Below are positions 8,534 through 16,748 of a stretch of DNA of 64,000 nt, piece by piece. The stretch covers positions 186,001-250,000 of the forward strand of contig NZ_JBHLUH010000013.1 in NCBI RefSeq assembly GCF_042433955.1. The letters are read 5' to 3'. Origin of the DNA: Phytohabitans kaempferiae. GTDB taxonomy: Bacteria; Actinomycetota; Actinomycetes; Mycobacteriales; Micromonosporaceae. Under the pieces are notes generated by a model. That model worked only from the letters and a program-made list of their open reading frames with translations. It did no database searches and had not been told where the DNA came from. Position 1 is the first letter of the stretch. Each line of letters opens with the position of its first letter. Made by a program: the position numbers and the translations under genes.

Positions 8534-9013
8534 GTGGACGGTTGGGAAATCGCGCTGCTGGTGTTGGCTGGGGCGTTTCTGATGCTCGTGCTGGCGCTGA
8601 TGGTGCCGATCCTGCGCCTGCGGCACACAGTGGACGCGGCGACGCGCGCGATCAATGACATCAACGAGCGCACCGCCCCCCTGATGGGCAACGTCAACAC
8701 CACGATCCTGGGGGTCAACGAGGCGCTCGGGCAGGTGCACACCACGTTGGACGGTGTGAACATCCAACTGGCCAAGGTGGACACGATCACCGGCCACGCG
8801 CAGAGCGTCACGGCCAACGCCGCCAACCTCGCCACCGTCGTGTCCGCCGCCGCGGCCAATCCGCTGGTCAAGGTCGCCGCATTCGGATACGGGGTACGCC
8901 GTGCCGCCGCCGCCCGCCGCCACGCGGACGAGGAGCGCGAGGTGCGGACGACCCTCAAGCAGCAGCGCAAGGCGGCGCGCGCGGCCCGCAAGGCAGGACA
9001 AGTCATCCGCTGA
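8534..9013 (+). CDS. DUF948-family membrane protein (159 aa)
   Basis: Begins with a transmembrane helix (ALLVLAGAFLMLVLALMVP), followed by a long amphipathic, coiled-coil-like region with regular hydrophobic spacing (TVDAATRAINDINERT, MGNVNTTILGVNEALG) and a basic Lys/Arg tail. This is the pattern of DUF948 proteins, whose function is unknown. GTG 8534 is chosen over the in-frame ATG at 8504 because GAGGAGG ends 8 bases before it. It lies directly upstream of a second small membrane protein and alaS, an order common in actinobacteria. Confidence 0.75.
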   Translation: MDGWEIALLVLAGAFLMLVLALMVPILRLRHTVDAATRAINDINERTAPLMGNVNTTILGVNEALGQVHTTLDGVNIQLAKVDTITGHAQSVTANAANLATVVSAAAANPLVKVAAFGYGVRRAAAARRHADEEREVRTTLKQQRKAARAARKAGQVIR

Positions 9014-9057
9014 CCCCCGGCGCTCGGCGCGGTCGGCGGTACGGGAAGGATGAGAGC

Positions 9058-9342
9058 ATGAGGCGGTTGCTCTGGTTGGGCGTGGGGCTCGCGGTGGGCG
9101 CGCTCGTCGTGCGCAAGGTGACCCAGAAGGCCCAGTCGTACACACCGGGCGGCATCGCGGCGTCGCTCTCGGAATCCGCTGGCGGGCTCGTGGAGTCCGT
9201 GCGTAGCTTCGTGGATGACGTCCGTGAGGGCATGGCCGAGCGCGAGCAGCAGATCCACGAGGCGATCGAGGCGGGCGTCCATTTCGAGGACGACGAGTTC
9301 GCCGTTGACGACGAACTGATGACACGGGAAGGCAATCGATGA
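9058..9342 (+). CDS. Small membrane protein upstream of alaS (DUF6167-like, 94 aa)
   Basis: An N-terminal hydrophobic helix (LLWLGVGLAVGALVV) is followed by RKVTQKAQSYTPGGIA and a helical acidic C-terminus with DDVREGMAEREQQIHEA. This resembles the short actinobacterial proteins found between DUF948 and alaS. A GGAAGG ribosome binding site precedes the ATG. Its stop overlaps the alaS start by 4 bases (ATGA), so alaS is translationally coupled to it. No function is established. Confidence 0.75.
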   Translation: MRRLLWLGVGLAVGALVVRKVTQKAQSYTPGGIAASLSESAGGLVESVRSFVDDVREGMAEREQQIHEAIEAGVHFEDDEFAVDDELMTREGNR

Positions 9343-12023
9343 AAACGGCGGAGATCAAGCGGCGGTTCCTGGCCCATTTCGCGGCCAATGGGCACACGGT
9401 CGTGCCTTCCGCTGCTCTGCCGGCCATCGAGGATCCCAACCTGCTGTTCATCAATGCGGGCATGGTGCAGTTCGTGCCCTATTTCCTGGGCCAGCGGACG
9501 CCGCCCTATCCGCGTGCGGCGAGCGTGCAGAAATGCATCCGCACGCCGGACATCGACGAGGTCGGCAAGACGTCGCGGCACGGCACGTTCTTCCAGATGA
9601 ACGGAAACTTCTCGTTCGGCGACTACTTCAAGGAAGGCGCCATCCCGCTGGCCTGGGAGCTCTCCACCAAGCCGGTTTCCGAGGGGGGTTTCGGGCTCGA
9701 CGGCGACAAGATCTGGGCGACGGTCTACCTCGACGACGACGAGGCCATCGAGATCTGGCACAAGACGGTGGGCCTGCCGCTGGATCGGATCGTGCGCCGC
9801 GGCAAGAAGGACAACTACTGGTCGATGGGGATTCCGGGGCCGGCGGGTCCGTGCTCGGAGCTCTACTACGACCGTGGCCCGTCGTACGGCCCGGAGGGCG
9901 GCCCGGATGTCGACGAGGACCGGTTCCTGGAGTTCTGGAACCTGGTCTTCATGCAGTACGAGATCGCGGATGTGAAGAGCAAGGAAGACTTCCGCGTCGT
10001 CCGCGAGCTGCCCAGCAAGAACATCGACACCGGCATGGGGCTGGAGCGGATCGCGTCGATCCTCCAGGGCGTCGACAACCTGTACGAGATCGACGAGGTG
10101 CGGCCGATCCTCGACCAGGCGGCGGAGCTGACCGGCCGGCGGTACGGGGCGAAGTCGGGCCACGCGGCGGGCGAGTCGCACCCCGACGACGTGCGGCTGC
10201 GGGTGATCGCCGACCACGTGCGCACCGCGCTGATGCTGATCGGCGACGGGGTGACCCCGTCCAACGAGGGGCGCGGCTACGTGCTGCGCCGGATCATGCG
10301 GCGGGCGATCCGGGCGATGCGGCTGCTGGGCTGGCAGGAGCCGGCGCTGCCGCTGCTGCTGCCGGTGGCGCGTGACTGCATGGCGCCCTCCTACCCCGAG
10401 GTGGCCAGCGACTTCGAGCGCATCTCGCAGTACGCGTACGCCGAGGAGGACGCGTTCCTGTCCACGCTGCGGGCGGGTACGACGATCCTCGACACCGCCC
10501 TTGTCGAGGCCAAGAGTGCTGGCGCGATCGCCCTCCCCGGCGACAAGGCGTTCCAGCTGCACGACACGTACGGCTTCCCGATCGACCTCACCCTCGAGAT
10601 CGCGGCCGAGCAGGGGCTCTCGGTCGACCAGGAGGGCTTCCGCCGGCTGATGGCCGACCAGCGGGCCCGGGCGAAGGCGGACGCGCGGGCGCGCAAGACC
10701 GGCCACGCCGACCTCTCCGGCTACCGCGAGTCGCTCGACCAGGGCGGGCCGGTGGAGTTCACCGGATACCACGAGGTGGCGCGCGAGTCGCGGGTGCGCT
10801 CGCTGCTCAACGCGGCCGGCGAGGCGGTGCCGGCGGCCGGCGAGGGCGAGCAGATCGAGCTGGTGCTCGACGCCACCCCCTTCTACGCCGAGGGCGGCGG
10901 CCAGCAGGCCGACCAGGGCCTGATCACCGTCGGGGGCGGGCAGGTCGAGATCATCGACGTGCAGCAGCCGCTGCCCGGCCTGATCGTCCACAAGGCACGC
11001 GTCGTGCGCGGCGAGGTCCGTCCCGGCGACACGGGGTACGCGGAGATCGACGTGACCCGCCGCAAGGCGATCTCGCGGTCGCACACCGCGACCCACCTCG
11101 TACACCAGACGATGCGCAACTTCCTCGGCGAGTCGGCGACCCAGGCGGGTTCGCTCAACGCGCCGGGCCGGCTGCGGTTCGACTTCAACACGCCGGGCGC
11201 GGTGCCGGCCAGCGTGCTGCACGACGTGGAGCAGCAGGTCAACGAGGTGCTACTCGGCGACCTCGAGGTGCACGCGTTCATCACCTCGCAGGAGGAGGCG
11301 CGGCGGCTGGGCGCGATGGCGCTGTTCGGCGAGAAGTACGGCGACGAGGTGCGGGTCGTCGAGGTCGGCGACTACGCCCGCGAGCTGTGCGGCGGCACGC
11401 ACGTGGCCCGCTCCGGCCAGCTGGGCCTGGTGAAGATCCTCTCCGAGTCGTCGATCGGCTCGGGCGTACGCCGGGTCGAGGCGCTGGTGGGGCTCGACGC
11501 GTTCGGCTACCTGGCCCGCGAGCACCTGCTGGTGTCGCGGCTGGCCGAGCTGTACCGGGTCCCCAACGAGCAGGTCGCCGAGCGGGTCGAGCAGACCGTG
11601 ACGCAGCTGCGCGACGCGGAGAAGGAGCTGGAGAAGCTCCGCGCCCAGCTCGTACTCGGCGGCGCGGCCGCGCTGGCGAGCGGGGCGCGCGACGTGGGCG
11701 GGGTGGCGTTCGTGGCCACCGAGGCGCCGGAGGGCGCGGCCGGAAACGACGTGCGCACGCTGGCCCAGGAGATCCGCGGCAAGATCGACCCGGCCCGGCC
11801 GGCGGTGGTCGCGGTGGCGGCCCGGTCGAGCGGCAAGGCGTCGCTGGTGGTCGCGGTCAACCAGGCCGCGCGCGGGCGGGGCGTGTCCGCGTCCGAGCTG
11901 GTGAAGGGGGCGCTCTCCGGTCGTGGCGGCGGTTCTCCCGACCTGGCGCAGGGCGGTGGCCTTCCGGCGGCCGAGGCGCCCCGGCTGCTCGCGTCGGTGG
12001 AGCAGGCACTCGCTACCGCCTAG
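9339..12023 (+). CDS. alaS: Alanine-tRNA ligase
   Basis: Full-length AlaRS (894 residues), charging tRNA(Ala) and editing misacylated Ser/Gly. The catalytic core is at the N-terminus (FINAGMVQFVPYFLG, TFFQMNGNFSFGDYFKEGAI). The editing domain carries the zinc-site HTATH at about 582-586 and CGGTH at about 684-688. A C-terminal coiled-coil and Gly-rich DHHA1 domain (GRGGGSPDLAQGGG) closes the protein. It is the third gene of an operon with two small membrane proteins and starts inside the preceding stop codon. Nothing is missing compared with family members. Confidence 0.98.
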   Translation: MKTAEIKRRFLAHFAANGHTVVPSAALPAIEDPNLLFINAGMVQFVPYFLGQRTPPYPRAASVQKCIRTPDIDEVGKTSRHGTFFQMNGNFSFGDYFKEGAIPLAWELSTKPVSEGGFGLDGDKIWATVYLDDDEAIEIWHKTVGLPLDRIVRRGKKDNYWSMGIPGPAGPCSELYYDRGPSYGPEGGPDVDEDRFLEFWNLVFMQYEIADVKSKEDFRVVRELPSKNIDTGMGLERIASILQGVDNLYEIDEVRPILDQAAELTGRRYGAKSGHAAGESHPDDVRLRVIADHVRTALMLIGDGVTPSNEGRGYVLRRIMRRAIRAMRLLGWQEPALPLLLPVARDCMAPSYPEVASDFERISQYAYAEEDAFLSTLRAGTTILDTALVEAKSAGAIALPGDKAFQLHDTYGFPIDLTLEIAAEQGLSVDQEGFRRLMADQRARAKADARARKTGHADLSGYRESLDQGGPVEFTGYHEVARESRVRSLLNAAGEAVPAAGEGEQIELVLDATPFYAEGGGQQADQGLITVGGGQVEIIDVQQPLPGLIVHKARVVRGEVRPGDTGYAEIDVTRRKAISRSHTATHLVHQTMRNFLGESATQAGSLNAPGRLRFDFNTPGAVPASVLHDVEQQVNEVLLGDLEVHAFITSQEEARRLGAMALFGEKYGDEVRVVEVGDYARELCGGTHVARSGQLGLVKILSESSIGSGVRRVEALVGLDAFGYLAREHLLVSRLAELYRVPNEQVAERVEQTVTQLRDAEKELEKLRAQLVLGGAAALASGARDVGGVAFVATEAPEGAAGNDVRTLAQEIRGKIDPARPAVVAVAARSSGKASLVVAVNQAARGRGVSASELVKGALSGRGGGSPDLAQGGGLPAAEAPRLLASVEQALATA

Positions 12024-12275
12024 GGCCGCCGCAAGCCTGGCATGTCCTCATGAGACAGGGCCACTCCTTCGGCGATGCGTTTGATCGCGCTCAGGCGGGC
12101 GTCCCACTGCTCGGCGACGCCCGCCATGCACTGGCTGGCTCTGCGGAGCCGCTCGGCGTCGACGCTGTAGCGCACCCCGCGCCCGTGGCGGTGACCTCGG
12201 ACGATGCCGGCCCGCTCCAGCACGGCGAGGTGCTTGGCGACCGATCCGCGCGCGGGAGATCATGCCCCCGACCGC
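12020..12275 (-). pseudogene. ArsR-type repressor remnant
   Basis: Minus strand 12257 down to 12020 encodes a typical ArsR winged-helix C-terminal half: SVAKHLAVLERAGIV (recognition helix and start of the wing), GRGVRYSVDAERL, then QWDARLSAIKRIAEG. In this frame a TGA lies just upstream of SVAKHL, while the preceding residues of a helix-turn-helix (GGMISRA) continue in another frame. So a frameshift splits the helix, and the N-terminal half is absent. It fills the gap between alaS and ruvX and probably makes no functional protein. Confidence 0.6.
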
Positions 12276-12338
12276 GACCCACTCCCACCTCGTACGCGAA
12301 CATGAATGGATCAGAGCGTGCGCGAGCAGAGGGAACAA

Positions 12339-12800
12339 ATGGGCGAGTTTGTGCGGGGTAGCCGTCTTGGCGTCGATGTGGGACAGGTGCGGGTCGGTGT
12401 CTCGATCAGCGATCCCGACGGCATCCTCGCCACCCCTTTGGCCACGCTCCGTCGCGACCTGAATGCGGAAGTTGACGCTATTCCTTCCGATATCTTTGAA
12501 CTTGCGCGACTTGTAGATGCGTATCAAACCGTAGAGGTCGTCGTGGGATTGCCAGTGACACTCGCCGGGAAGGAAGGACCAGCGGCGGTGCAGGCCAGGG
12601 CATACGCTCAGCGCCTGGGCAAGGCGATCGCACCGGTGCCGGTGCGGCTGGCCGACGAGAGGATGTCCACCGTCGCGGCAACCCGTAGGCTGGCCGAGCG
12701 TGGCGTGCGGGGCAAGCGCCAACGAGCGGTGGTCGACCAGGCGGCCGCGGTGGAGATCCTGCAGGGCTGGCTAGACGCGCAGCGGAGGCGAGCGAAATGA
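12339..12800 (+). CDS. ruvX: RuvX/YqgF-family RNase H-fold nuclease
   Basis: Putative Holliday junction resolvase-like or pre-16S rRNA nuclease. The RNase H-fold signature SRLGVDVGQVRVGV is at the N-terminus; VVGLPVTLAG and LADERMSTVAA follow, then DQAAAVEILQGWLD. 153 residues from ATG 12339, which has AGAGGGA just upstream; an in-frame ATG at 12306 would add 11 residues. The central part (12440-12560) uses more A/T-ending codons than its neighbours. It ends ATGA with mltG, the usual actinobacterial alaS-ruvX-mltG order. Confidence 0.93.
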   Translation: MGEFVRGSRLGVDVGQVRVGVSISDPDGILATPLATLRRDLNAEVDAIPSDIFELARLVDAYQTVEVVVGLPVTLAGKEGPAAVQARAYAQRLGKAIAPVPVRLADERMSTVAATRRLAERGVRGKRQRAVVDQAAAVEILQGWLDAQRRRAK

Positions 12801-13984
12801 TCGACGAGTTGGAGCTGGCGTTCGACGACGAGCCCGTCGAACGGTGGCGACACCGTCGTGGACGTAAGCGGGGCCAGAAGAAGCGGCGTGGCGGCGCGGG
12901 CAAGAGCGTGATCGCGTTGCTGGTGGTGGTCGTGATGCTCGGCGGCCTCGGGGTCGGCGTGTGGTACGGCTACGACCGCCTCCAGGGCTTCTTCACCACT
13001 CCCGACTACACGGGCGCGGGCCAGGGTGAGGTGACCATCCGGGTCGAGCAGGGCGACACCGCCACAGACATCGCCAACACGCTGGTGACGGCCGATGTGG
13101 TGAAGAGCGCCAAGGCATTCACCGACGCGGCGAAGGAAGACGATCGGAGCCAGGGCATCCAGCCGGGCACCTACAAGGTGCGGTTGCAGATGAGTGGCGT
13201 CGAGGCGCTCAACATGCTGGTCGACCTGAAGAACAAGGTCGTCAACGGCGTGCTCATCCGCGAAGGGCTGTCCGCCAAGGCGACCTTCAAGGAGCTGGAA
13301 AAGGCCACGAAGATCCCGGCCAAGGAGTTCGAAGACGCGACGAAGGACCCGATCGCGCTGGGCATCCCGGACTGGTGGTTCACGCGGAGCGACGGCAAGA
13401 AGGTGACGCCGTCGATCGAGGGGTTCCTCTTCCCGGACACGTACGAGATCGATCCTAAGTGGACGGCGGAAGACATCGTCCGCTCGATGGTCGACCACTT
13501 CCTCACCGTGACCGGCAACCTCAAGCTCGACGAGAAGGCGCAGGCGCTCAACCTCACGCCGTACGACGTGCTGATCGTCGCCTCGCTCGCCCAGGCGGAA
13601 GCGGGCATCCCGGAGGATCTGGGCAAGGTGGCACGGGTCGCGTACAACCGGCTCTACGGCGCGTTCCCGTGCAACTGCCTCGAGATGGACGTCACCGTCA
13701 ACTACTGGCGCGAGCTGCGCGACCTGCCCATCAAGGCGTCCAAGGACATGACCCAGTCGGAGCTCAACGACCCCAAGAACCCATACAACCGCAAACTCCG
13801 CGGTCTCATCCCGACGCCGATCAACAACCCCGGCAAGGCCGCGCTCGAGGGTGCGATGGCGCCGCCGGAGGGCAACTGGACCTTCTTCGTGGCGATCGAC
13901 AAGGCGGGCAAGTCGGCATTCACCAACGACCCCAACCAGCACGAGCGCAACAAAGACATCGCACGGCAGAACGGCGTCCTTTGA
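12797..13984 (+). CDS. mltG: Endolytic murein transglycosylase MltG
   Basis: YceG/MltG family; cleaves nascent peptidoglycan strands at the membrane. An Arg/Lys-rich cytoplasmic tail (RRGRKRGQKKRRGG) leads into a single transmembrane helix at about 38-58. The extracytoplasmic part has a LysM-like region and the YceG domain with the catalytic glutamate in SLAQAEAG (about Glu268), followed by VARVAYNRL and the typical end PTPINNPGKAALEGAMAPP. 395 residues, full length. Overlaps ruvX (ATGA) upstream and aroE (TTGA) downstream, so the three are coupled. Confidence 0.95.
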   Translation: MIDELELAFDDEPVERWRHRRGRKRGQKKRRGGAGKSVIALLVVVVMLGGLGVGVWYGYDRLQGFFTTPDYTGAGQGEVTIRVEQGDTATDIANTLVTADVVKSAKAFTDAAKEDDRSQGIQPGTYKVRLQMSGVEALNMLVDLKNKVVNGVLIREGLSAKATFKELEKATKIPAKEFEDATKDPIALGIPDWWFTRSDGKKVTPSIEGFLFPDTYEIDPKWTAEDIVRSMVDHFLTVTGNLKLDEKAQALNLTPYDVLIVASLAQAEAGIPEDLGKVARVAYNRLYGAFPCNCLEMDVTVNYWRELRDLPIKASKDMTQSELNDPKNPYNRKLRGLIPTPINNPGKAALEGAMAPPEGNWTFFVAIDKAGKSAFTNDPNQHERNKDIARQNGVL

Positions 13985-14805
13985 CCGACACGATTCACCG
14001 GGCGGCCGTGCTGGGCAAGCCGGTCGCCCACTCGCTCTCGCCCGTCATCCACAACGCCGGCTACGCCGCGGCGGGGCTGGCCGGTTGGTCGTACACCGCC
14101 GTCGAGTGCGCCGAGTCCGAACTCGCCGCCGTCGTAGCCGGCCTCGGCCCGGAGTGGGCCGGCCTGTCGCTCACCATGCCCCTGAAAGAGGTGGCGCTCA
14201 CGGTGGCCGGCCACATCACGCCCGTCGCGGCCGCCGTTGGTGCCGCCAACACTCTGGTACGAACCGAGGACGGCTGGCACGCCGACAACACCGACATCCC
14301 GGGGATGGTCGACGCGCTGGGCGACGTGCCCGGCGGTGCGACGTTCACGGTGCTCGGCGCGGGCGGCACCGCGCGCGCCGCGATAGCCGCCGCCGCCCAG
14401 GCCGCCGCCGCCGGGGTGACGGTGGTGGCGCGGCGCCCCGAGGCGGTGGCCGAGCTGCGCCCGGTGGCCGAGGCGGTGGGCGTGCCCTTCGCCGGCGCCG
14501 CCTGGCCCGACGCCGCGGCACACGCCACCGCCGACGTGGTCGTCTCCACCGTGCCGAAGGGCGTGGCCGACCCGCTCGCCACCGAGGTCCGTTGGCGACC
14601 GTCCACTGTGCTCTTCGACGCGCTGTACGACCCCTGGCCCACGCCACTGGCCACCTCCGCCGCCGCGGCCGGCTGCCGCATCGTGTCGGGGCTCGACCTG
14701 CTGCTCGCCCAGGCGATCGGCCAGTGGGAGCAGTTCACCGGCGTGACCCCCGCTCCGCGCGCCGCCATGCGCGAAGCGCTCTTCGCCGCCCGCCGCCAGC
14801 CCTGA
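13981..14805 (+). CDS. aroE: Shikimate dehydrogenase
   Basis: NADP-dependent reduction of 3-dehydroshikimate to shikimate. The start is a TTG at 13981, overlapping the mltG stop (TTGA); it is the only start codon giving the intact N-terminus AAVLGKPVAHSLSPVIHN. The catalytic lysine is in LTMPLKE (about Lys69), the substrate Asp in NTDIPG, and the dinucleotide motif is VLGAGGTARAA. 274 residues. A hairpin follows the stop. It lies one gene ahead of aroC, aroK, aroB and aroQ. Confidence 0.94.
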   Translation: MTDTIHRAAVLGKPVAHSLSPVIHNAGYAAAGLAGWSYTAVECAESELAAVVAGLGPEWAGLSLTMPLKEVALTVAGHITPVAAAVGAANTLVRTEDGWHADNTDIPGMVDALGDVPGGATFTVLGAGGTARAAIAAAAQAAAAGVTVVARRPEAVAELRPVAEAVGVPFAGAAWPDAAAHATADVVVSTVPKGVADPLATEVRWRPSTVLFDALYDPWPTPLATSAAAAGCRIVSGLDLLLAQAIGQWEQFTGVTPAPRAAMREALFAARRQP

Positions 14806-14829
14806 CCGAGGGGCGGTGTGCGCCCTCGG
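14806..14829 (+). terminator. Hairpin after aroE
   Basis: CCGAGGGGCG (14806-14815) pairs with CGCCCTCGG (14821-14829) with one bulged G and a 5-nt loop, starting right after the aroE stop. Probably ends the alaS-to-aroE transcript. Confidence 0.55.
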
Positions 14830-14900
14830 CGTGACACCACAGGGTGGGAGGGGGTCCATGATCGACAAGGCCGGGCGGCGAGCATGGCAGACTCTCTGCT

Positions 14901-16079
14901 GTGTTGCGTTGGTTGACCGCGGGTGAGTCGCACGGGCCCGCGCTCGTCGCCGTCCTGGAGGGGGTTCCCGCCGGGGTCGAGGTGACGAGCGCTGACATCG
15001 TGCGGGAGTTGGCCCGCCGCAGGTTGGGCTACGGGCGGGGTGCCCGCATGTCGTTCGAGCAGGACGTCGTCGACATCATCGGCGGCATCCGGCACGGGGT
15101 GACGCTCGGCAGTCCGGTGGCGGTCCGCGTGGGCAACTCCGAGTGGCCCAAGTGGGAGACGGTGATGTCGGCCGACCCGGTCGACCCCGACGTCCTGGCC
15201 AGCCAGGCGCGCAACGCTCCGTTGACTCGCCCCCGCCCCGGGCACGCCGACCTGGCCGGCATGCAGAAGTACGGCCACGTCGACGCCCGCCCGATCCTGG
15301 AGCGGGCCAGCGCGCGGGAGACGGCCGCCCGCGTGGCGGTGGGCACCGTGGCCAAGGCGCTGGTCGAGCAGGCGCTGGGCATCGAGATCGTGTCGCACGT
15401 GGTGGAGCTGGGCTCGGTGGCCGCCAAGCCCGGTCTCGCCCCCCGCCCGGAGGACGCCGAGCGGGTCGACGCCGACCCGCTGCGCTGCCTCGACCCCGAG
15501 GCGAGCGCGCGGATGGTGGCCGAGGTCGACGCCGCCAAGAAGGACGCCGACACGCTGGGCGGCGTCGTCGAGGTGCTGGCCTACGGCGTGCCGCCGGGGC
15601 TGGGCAGCCACGTGCAGTGGGACCGCAAGCTCGACGCCCGCCTCGCCACCGCGCTGATGTCGATCCAGGCGATCAAGGGCGTGGAGATCGGCGACGCGTG
15701 GACGCAGGCGCGTTCGCGGGGGTCGGTGGCGCACGACGAGATCATCCCCACCGCCAGCGGCGTGCGGCGGGTCACCGACCGTGCCGGCGGCCTGGAGGGG
15801 GGCATCACCACGGGCGAGCCGCTGCGTGTCAAGGCCGCCATGAAGCCGATCTCCTCGCTCAACCGCGCGCTCTCCACCATCGACGTGACGACCGGCGAGG
15901 CGGCGACCGCCATCAACCAGCGCTCCGACGTCTGCGCGGTGCCGGCCGCCGCCGTCGTGGCCGAGGCCATGGTCGCTCTGGTGCTCGCGGAGGCGGCCAC
16001 GGAGAAGTTCGGCGGCGACTCGGTGGCGGAGATCCGGCGCAACCTCGCCGGCTACCTCGACCACCTGGTGATCCGGTGA
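14901..16079 (+). CDS. aroC: Chorismate synthase
   Basis: FMN-dependent conversion of EPSP to chorismate, the last step of the shikimate pathway. GTG 14901 gives the conserved start LRWLTAGESHGPALV. Further signatures are GYGRGARM, RPGHADLAGMQKYG, RASARETAARVA and NQRSDVCAVPAAAVVAEAM. 392 residues, full length. The stop overlaps the aroK start (GTGA), so aroC and aroK are coupled. There is no obvious ribosome binding site; the 95-base gap after the aroE hairpin should hold the promoter. Confidence 0.97.
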   Translation: MLRWLTAGESHGPALVAVLEGVPAGVEVTSADIVRELARRRLGYGRGARMSFEQDVVDIIGGIRHGVTLGSPVAVRVGNSEWPKWETVMSADPVDPDVLASQARNAPLTRPRPGHADLAGMQKYGHVDARPILERASARETAARVAVGTVAKALVEQALGIEIVSHVVELGSVAAKPGLAPRPEDAERVDADPLRCLDPEASARMVAEVDAAKKDADTLGGVVEVLAYGVPPGLGSHVQWDRKLDARLATALMSIQAIKGVEIGDAWTQARSRGSVAHDEIIPTASGVRRVTDRAGGLEGGITTGEPLRVKAAMKPISSLNRALSTIDVTTGEAATAINQRSDVCAVPAAAVVAEAMVALVLAEAATEKFGGDSVAEIRRNLAGYLDHLVIR

Positions 16080-16588
16080 CCCGCCCCGCCTGCGTGCTCG
16101 TCGGCGTCATGGGGGCGGGCAAGACGACGGTGGGGGAGCTGCTGGCGGCGCGACTCGGCACCGCCTTCCGCGACACCGACGCCGACGTCGAGGCGACCGC
16201 CGGCCGCCCCATCTCCGAGATCTTCATCGATGAGGGCGAAGCACGCTTTCGTACCCTCGAAGAAGCCGCCGTGGAGACGGCGCTGGCCTCCTTCGACGGG
16301 GTGCTCGCGCTCGGCGGCGGCGCGATCCTCTCGGCCCGCACCCGCGCGGCGCTGGCCGGGCACGCGGTGGTCTTCCTCTCGGTCGGCCTGTCCGACGCGG
16401 TGAGCCGGGTGGGGCTCGGCGTCGGCCGGCCGCTGCTGGCCATCAATCCGAGGGCGACGCTGAAGCAGCTGATGGATCAGCGCCGCCCGCTGTACGAGGA
16501 GGTCGCGACGTTCACGGTGGCGACCGACGGCCGCGAGCCCGAAGAGGTCGCCGACGAGATCGCCACGCTCCTCAAGCCGGTGGCCTAG
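16076..16588 (+). CDS. aroK: Shikimate kinase
   Basis: Phosphorylates shikimate with ATP. P-loop VGVMGAGKTTVG is at residues 6-17, DTDADVEATAGRPISEIF carries the Mg/shikimate Asp residues, then FRTLEE and LALGGGAIL. GTG 16076 overlaps the aroC stop. 170 residues. In most actinobacteria aroB follows directly; here a regulator gene and a hydrolase remnant are inserted before aroB. Confidence 0.95.
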   Translation: MTRPACVLVGVMGAGKTTVGELLAARLGTAFRDTDADVEATAGRPISEIFIDEGEARFRTLEEAAVETALASFDGVLALGGGAILSARTRAALAGHAVVFLSVGLSDAVSRVGLGVGRPLLAINPRATLKQLMDQRRPLYEEVATFTVATDGREPEEVADEIATLLKPVA

Positions 16589-16589
16589 C

Positions 16590-16691
16590 CGGCTCGTCGA
16601 GCACCTCGGCGAGGCGCTTGGGCTCGCCGAGCATCGGCCAGTGGCCAGTCGGCAGCCCGCGCAGCTCCGCGTCCTGCACAAATGTCGTCAT
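16590..16691 (-). pseudogene. Alpha/beta-hydrolase remnant with internal deletion
   Basis: Minus strand from an ATG at 16691 reads MTTFVQDAELRGLPTGHWPM followed by LGEPKRLAEVLDEPA. The second half matches the C-terminal end of alpha/beta hydrolases around the catalytic His (GHWPML, then KRLAEVL). MTTFV is a typical hydrolase N-terminus, so it looks as if an in-frame deletion removed the middle of the gene. It is divergent from the WYL regulator at 16749, an arrangement often seen for intact pairs. The frame runs on into aroK antisense. Confidence 0.5.
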
Positions 16692-16748
16692 GGGAGCAAC
16701 GTTAAGATCGAATCCGGACGTAACCCGCCCGATTAAGGAGCGTGACCC

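Noticed and set aside
9003..11222. 739-codon minus-strand frame antisense to alaS
   Set aside because: Shadow frame of a strongly conserved plus-strand gene.
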